From Clostridiales bacterium (lineage in GTDB: Bacteria; Bacillota; Clostridia; Lachnospirales; Lachnospiraceae): a stretch of 5,971 nt of DNA. Shown here one piece after another: positions 5,961-5,971 of the stretch (the first letter of the stretch is position 1; every line of letters begins with the position of its first letter). The DNA is taken from the NCBI GenBank assembly GCA_019423835.1, contig JAHZAR010000081.1:1-5971 (forward strand). The letters are read 5' to 3'. The notes under the pieces were generated by a model. The model saw only the letters and a program-made list of their open reading frames with translations, searched no databases and was not told where the DNA came from. The translations under genes were made by a program, and so were the position numbers.

Positions 5961-5971
5961 GTGAGAAAGAA
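5961..5971 (+). CDS. Possible start of a downstream gene (GTG), cut by the window end
   Basis: GTG at 5961 follows AGGAA (5950-5954) with a 6-nt spacer and would begin V/M-R-K. Only three full codons are visible, so this may equally be leader sequence of a gene starting farther on. Confidence 0.15.

Overview
The window looks like part of a surface-polysaccharide / cell-envelope locus from a Gram-positive anaerobe of the Clostridia, most likely a Lachnospiraceae-type gut bacterium. That placement is an inference. It rests on moderate GC content, strong AAGGAG/GGGAGG ribosome-binding sites, a Clostridia-style LCP protein (the 'GGQAD ... YGDGE ... VRYRDTDV' pattern), and a large secreted protein built of Trp/Tyr-rich cell-wall/glucan-binding repeats. 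No gene is supported on the minus strand.

Layout, all on the plus strand. (1) Bases 1-864 hold the 3' part of a polyprenyl-phosphate hexose-1-phosphate transferase. The reading frame is open to the first base, so the gene begins outside the window and the first in-frame ATG (145) is not its start. (2) Bases 861-1904 hold an LytR-CpsA-Psr (LCP) family membrane protein, overlapping the transferase stop by 4 bp (ATGA). (3) Bases 1961-2536 hold a 191-residue secreted protein with a Gly/Ser/Pro/Thr-rich linker and a probable all-beta C-terminal domain; I do not recognise its family. (4) A 210-bp gap (2537-2746) contains two mutually exclusive hairpins, an AT-rich stretch and a possible 10-codon mini-ORF. 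(5) Bases 2747-4897 hold a 716-residue secreted repeat protein with no recognisable catalytic domain. Its N-terminal half is five regular 73-74-residue super-repeats, and its C-terminal half is degenerate and carries all the mature cysteines. (6) Bases 4982-5914 hold a GT-A-fold sugar-phosphate nucleotidyltransferase. The last 57 bases are non-coding or may just reach the start of another gene.

Working model (inference): the transferase puts the first sugar phosphate on undecaprenyl phosphate. The LCP protein transfers the finished glycopolymer to peptidoglycan or another surface acceptor. The two exported proteins are surface components that may bind or organise that polymer. The nucleotidyltransferase would supply an activated sugar or alcohol precursor. 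No canonical intrinsic terminator (GC hairpin followed by a T run) is visible anywhere, so the genes could be one transcription unit, possibly with an extra control point at 2537-2746.
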